This document shows positions 62,601 through 64,000 of a DNA stretch of 64,000 nucleotides, piece after piece. The position numbers were made by a program, and so were the translations under genes. This stretch comes from Bordetella parapertussis. Lineage in GTDB: Bacteria; Bacteroidota; Bacteroidia; Chitinophagales; Chitinophagaceae. Where the stretch lies: positions 62,001-126,000 of the forward strand of contig CALQJX020000009.1 of assembly GCA_943331005.2 (NCBI GenBank), written 5' to 3'. The notes beneath the pieces are model-generated. The model saw only the letters and a program-made list of their open reading frames with translations. It was not told the DNA's origin and did no database searches. Positions within the stretch are counted from its first letter, which is position 1. Each line of letters opens with the position of its first letter.

Positions 62601-63812
62601 ACCCTGTGTGTGCGTATTAGAGAAAGTGATGCCACCGTCTGTGTAAGATGAGCCACCAGCACCGCCGGTCCACACACCGCCGCCACCGCCGTAGTAGCCA
62701 CCGCCACCACCGCCAGAGAAGCCCTGCGTGCTACCATTGCCGCCCATGCCTGAAGTACCGTTTGAACCGGCTGTCCAGAATGCATAAGATGCACCTGCAC
62801 CACCTGCGCTCTGAGTACCGCCTCTGGCGCTAGAGAAGCCGTCATTGGCCTCGCCTGCACCACCTGTGAGGCCACCACCTGCACCACCTGTGCGTGGAGA
62901 ACCATCAATGCTGCTGCCGCCACCGCCGCCAGCTACTACCTTGCGGGCAGAAAGCGTGGTGTCGCCGATGCGGATATCTGTGGCACCGCCACCTGCACCA
63001 GCGCAGCCAGAAAAGTAAAAGAATGCATTACCACCGCCATTGTAACCGCCGGCAGCGCCCAAAGGAGAGCCATCGGCACCGGTGCCGCCTACATAGAAGC
63101 TAAGCTCAGTACCAGGTATAACAGCCATATTGCCCTGCACACGGCCACCCTTACCTGCGTTTGTAACGCCTGAAAGGTAGTCGTTGCCACCAGATGCGCC
63201 CATGAGATCGAACTTGACGCTGGTAACGTTTGCAGGAACAGTCCATGACTGCCTGTTGCCTGTGAAGTTGAAAATAAGTGTATCGGGTCCAACGTTGGTG
63301 AGGCCGGTGAACGGCAGCACCACACTTGTAGTACCCTTACAAACTGCAGCGGCAGTACCCAGCGTGAGCGAAGGAGCTGCATTTACAGAGAATGAAAGCG
63401 TCAATGTAACCGAATCTAAGCCAGAACTTGCTTGAACAACAAAGTTGTCGCCCGTTGCAGTAGGATCTGGTGTGTAGGAAAGACCAGCTGGAATAAGCGT
63501 ACTTGCAGGGCCTGTAGCCGAAGCAGGGAAACCGCTGACACTACCATTTGATGGTGGTACCAATACTGTCCAAGTGATAGTTCCTGGAAAAAAATATGAC
63601 ACCTTTAAATAATCCCCCAGGTCTATGGGAGCGTTGTTACAGATAGTCTTGCTGTAAGAACTACCATTGTAGAAACTTGGGCCTTGCGCACTACTGGATT
63701 CAGGCAATAGCACCATCAACAAGCCCGCGAACAGGAACGTCTTCAGGAAACCTTTTCCTTTTGCGCTTTTTTCCCCTCTTTCGATCCTTGGGTAAAAATT
63801 TAATGAACTCAT
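59679..63812 (-). CDS. T9SS-sorted protein with ALK-like glycine-rich domain and PKD-like repeats (1377 aa)
   Basis: The ATG at 63812 (MSSLNFYPRIERGEKSAKGK) precedes the hydrophobic signal (FLKTFLFAGLLMVLLPESSSA); an in-frame ATG at 63851 adds 13 residues with no benefit. After a cadherin/PKD-like region comes a glycine-rich domain, about residues 195-430 (GGGGGSSIDG, GGGGGGYYGGGGGVWTGGAGGSSY), like the Gly_rich domain of ALK/LTK receptors, which also occurs in bacterial surface proteins. About ten PKD-like domains of roughly 85 residues follow (P...A.VC....F.Y.P....T...W.R....GI), then a T9SS sorting domain (VFPNPASEVVNIEVS, FDVFNMLGQHV, PAGAYVIDCYS). It is surface-exposed; an adhesion role is inferred. 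It lies 25 bp upstream of the OmpA gene. Confidence 0.93.
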   Translation of the reverse strand: MSSLNFYPRIERGEKSAKGKGFLKTFLFAGLLMVLLPESSSAQGPSFYNGSSYSKTICNNAPIDLGDYLKVSYFFPGTITWTVLVPPSNGSVSGFPASATGPASTLIPAGLSYTPDPTATGDNFVVQASSGLDSVTLTLSFSVNAAPSLTLGTAAAVCKGTTSVVLPFTGLTNVGPDTLIFNFTGNRQSWTVPANVTSVKFDLMGASGGNDYLSGVTNAGKGGRVQGNMAVIPGTELSFYVGGTGADGSPLGAAGGYNGGGNAFFYFSGCAGAGGGATDIRIGDTTLSARKVVAGGGGGSSIDGSPRTGGAGGGLTGGAGEANDGFSSARGGTQSAGGAGASYAFWTAGSNGTSGMGGNGSTQGFSGGGGGGYYGGGGGVWTGGAGGSSYTDGGITFSNTHTQGANDGNGVAKIYYVNPGTYNLIWDATAFAAGFENAADSALRNDRVNISIPSGAAPGTYHATLTIRNYHGSTTDYCDQSYPVEVTVKPIPTVDAISDIVVCHGAPAPDITFSGPLSGSSYSWVNDNPAIGLVAAGSGHTGSFSPINTTALPVSAQITVTPVSDGCIGADMVFHIVDNPVPTLNSITTPAAICNNTLFSYLPTSLTPGTSFNWSRPLITGIANAAASGAGNPNETLINTTSEPITVSYVYTLGANSCTNVQTVNVVVNPTPVMTSTATPAAVCNGAAFIYTPVTPSTTAVITWTRPVAAGISNLAASGTGVINETLVNTSTTPKTVHYAINLNVGGCSVTEDVAVVINPVMLLTSASTRSICDKALLEYNPTSNISAASLSWSRAAVTGISNPAVTGTGSITETLFDTTAAPVVVNYVYTLAAFGCSVNRTLAVTVKPSPKLTTSLTPASVCTNSLFSYTAASATVGTTFEWARDTVVGITNPTIHVLSGTVSEIIISTADTILNVPYKFTSTASGCANMQIVMVKVNPLPRISNDSGNLAVCDSAVFSYAPTSKTPGATYAWSRAYEAGISNLPATGTGGTPGERLNNTTYISVPVTYVYTVTANGCSNTQNVSVQVRPSPILTSNTAVVCSGAPFTYVPVSYTTGTQFAWSRTNSTGITPANRSGSGNIIDTLAQTTSGIVNVVYDMDLSIFGCINKQKVNLTVNPAPTAATIGTHPGATLCNNANALNFGASIPAPDGYSYSWSATGATVNATGTTGQFALVSFNTPGTATVTLTTRIDATTCTNTSSYTVTVGNNSAIAPEVIYFDGQFICKQTEQTSYQWGYDDAATTDSTVLVGETNQNYANAYPEFGKKNYWVITTKADNCMQKTYYNAPTGVADLNTAAAEMRVFPNPASEVVNIEVSRFVSGKITFDVFNMLGQHVQNATATDNKASIGIAELPAGAYVIDCYSDGVKVAAARFIKN

Positions 63813-64000
63813 ATCAAGATAGTTTATGAAACAATGCCGAAAAATACTCAAAAATTTAAACTATTACTTCTATTCTTCCTATTTTTTTTTAAATATACTT
63901 TCGGGCAAATGCTATTTTTTTATTAAAATTTCGAAAAAAAACAGCCAACAGTAGCCTGAAAGCCAACAATATGCATGAAAAATAACGAGAAAACGAGGCC

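Overview
The window looks like a chromosomal segment of a Bacteroidota bacterium, probably of the Chitinophagaceae/Chitinophagales type. The evidence is: type IX secretion (T9SS) C-terminal sorting domains on most exported proteins, vegetative promoters of the TTG-N19-TAnnTTTG type, weak Shine-Dalgarno signals, PKD-like and BIG2-like repeat proteins, and an OmpA protein with thrombospondin type 3 repeats. No rRNA, tRNA, insertion sequence or CRISPR array was seen.

Region 1 (1-34.7 kb) is the remarkable part. Four cassettes lie head to tail on the minus strand, called A (1-5.6 kb, cut by the window edge), B (6.2-12.1 kb), C (12.5-21.2 kb) and D (21.6-29.9 kb). Each has a ~131-residue single-domain CheY-like receiver, followed 36-62 bp later by a giant secreted adhesin built from 21-29 BIG2-like modules. 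Upstream of every receiver I find a sigma-54 type -24/-12 element (YGGCAY-N5-TTG). Short TCC...GGA imperfect dyads sit a fixed 56-57 bp and, in three cassettes, 76-77 bp further upstream. Divergent from cassette D is a two-gene operon encoding an NtrC-type sigma-54 activator (REC, AAA+ with GAFTGA, HTH) and a soluble hybrid histidine kinase (four PAS, HisKA, HATPase, REC, HPt), overlapping by one base. I infer that the whole block is one dedicated system: a phosphorelay that switches on an array of paralogous giant surface adhesins, each co-expressed with its own receiver. Adhesins C and D carry SUEL-type (galactose/rhamnose-binding) lectin-like domains nested inside PKD-like domains, which suggests glycan binding. 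Adhesin D has nine almost identical 231-bp repeats, one of which contains an in-frame TGA.

Region 2 (34.7-51.6 kb, minus strand) holds a MacB/FtsX-type ABC permease, a T9SS-sorted secreted protein, an isolated F1 ATP synthase gamma subunit gene (atpG), and a 4170-residue adhesin with about 44 BIG2-like modules. This last one lacks a receiver partner and has a vegetative-type promoter.

Region 3 (51.6-64 kb) holds ordinary genes: a DUF2911 exported protein, a PSP1/RicT-like protein with a long disordered tail, a secreted PqqB-like metallo-beta-lactamase-fold protein, a TonB-like energy transducer, an OmpA/TSP3 outer-membrane protein, and a 1390-residue T9SS protein with an ALK-like glycine-rich domain. 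The gap between the TonB-like and OmpA genes contains three copies of a 101-bp tandem repeat.

All functions come from reading motifs by eye; no searches were run.
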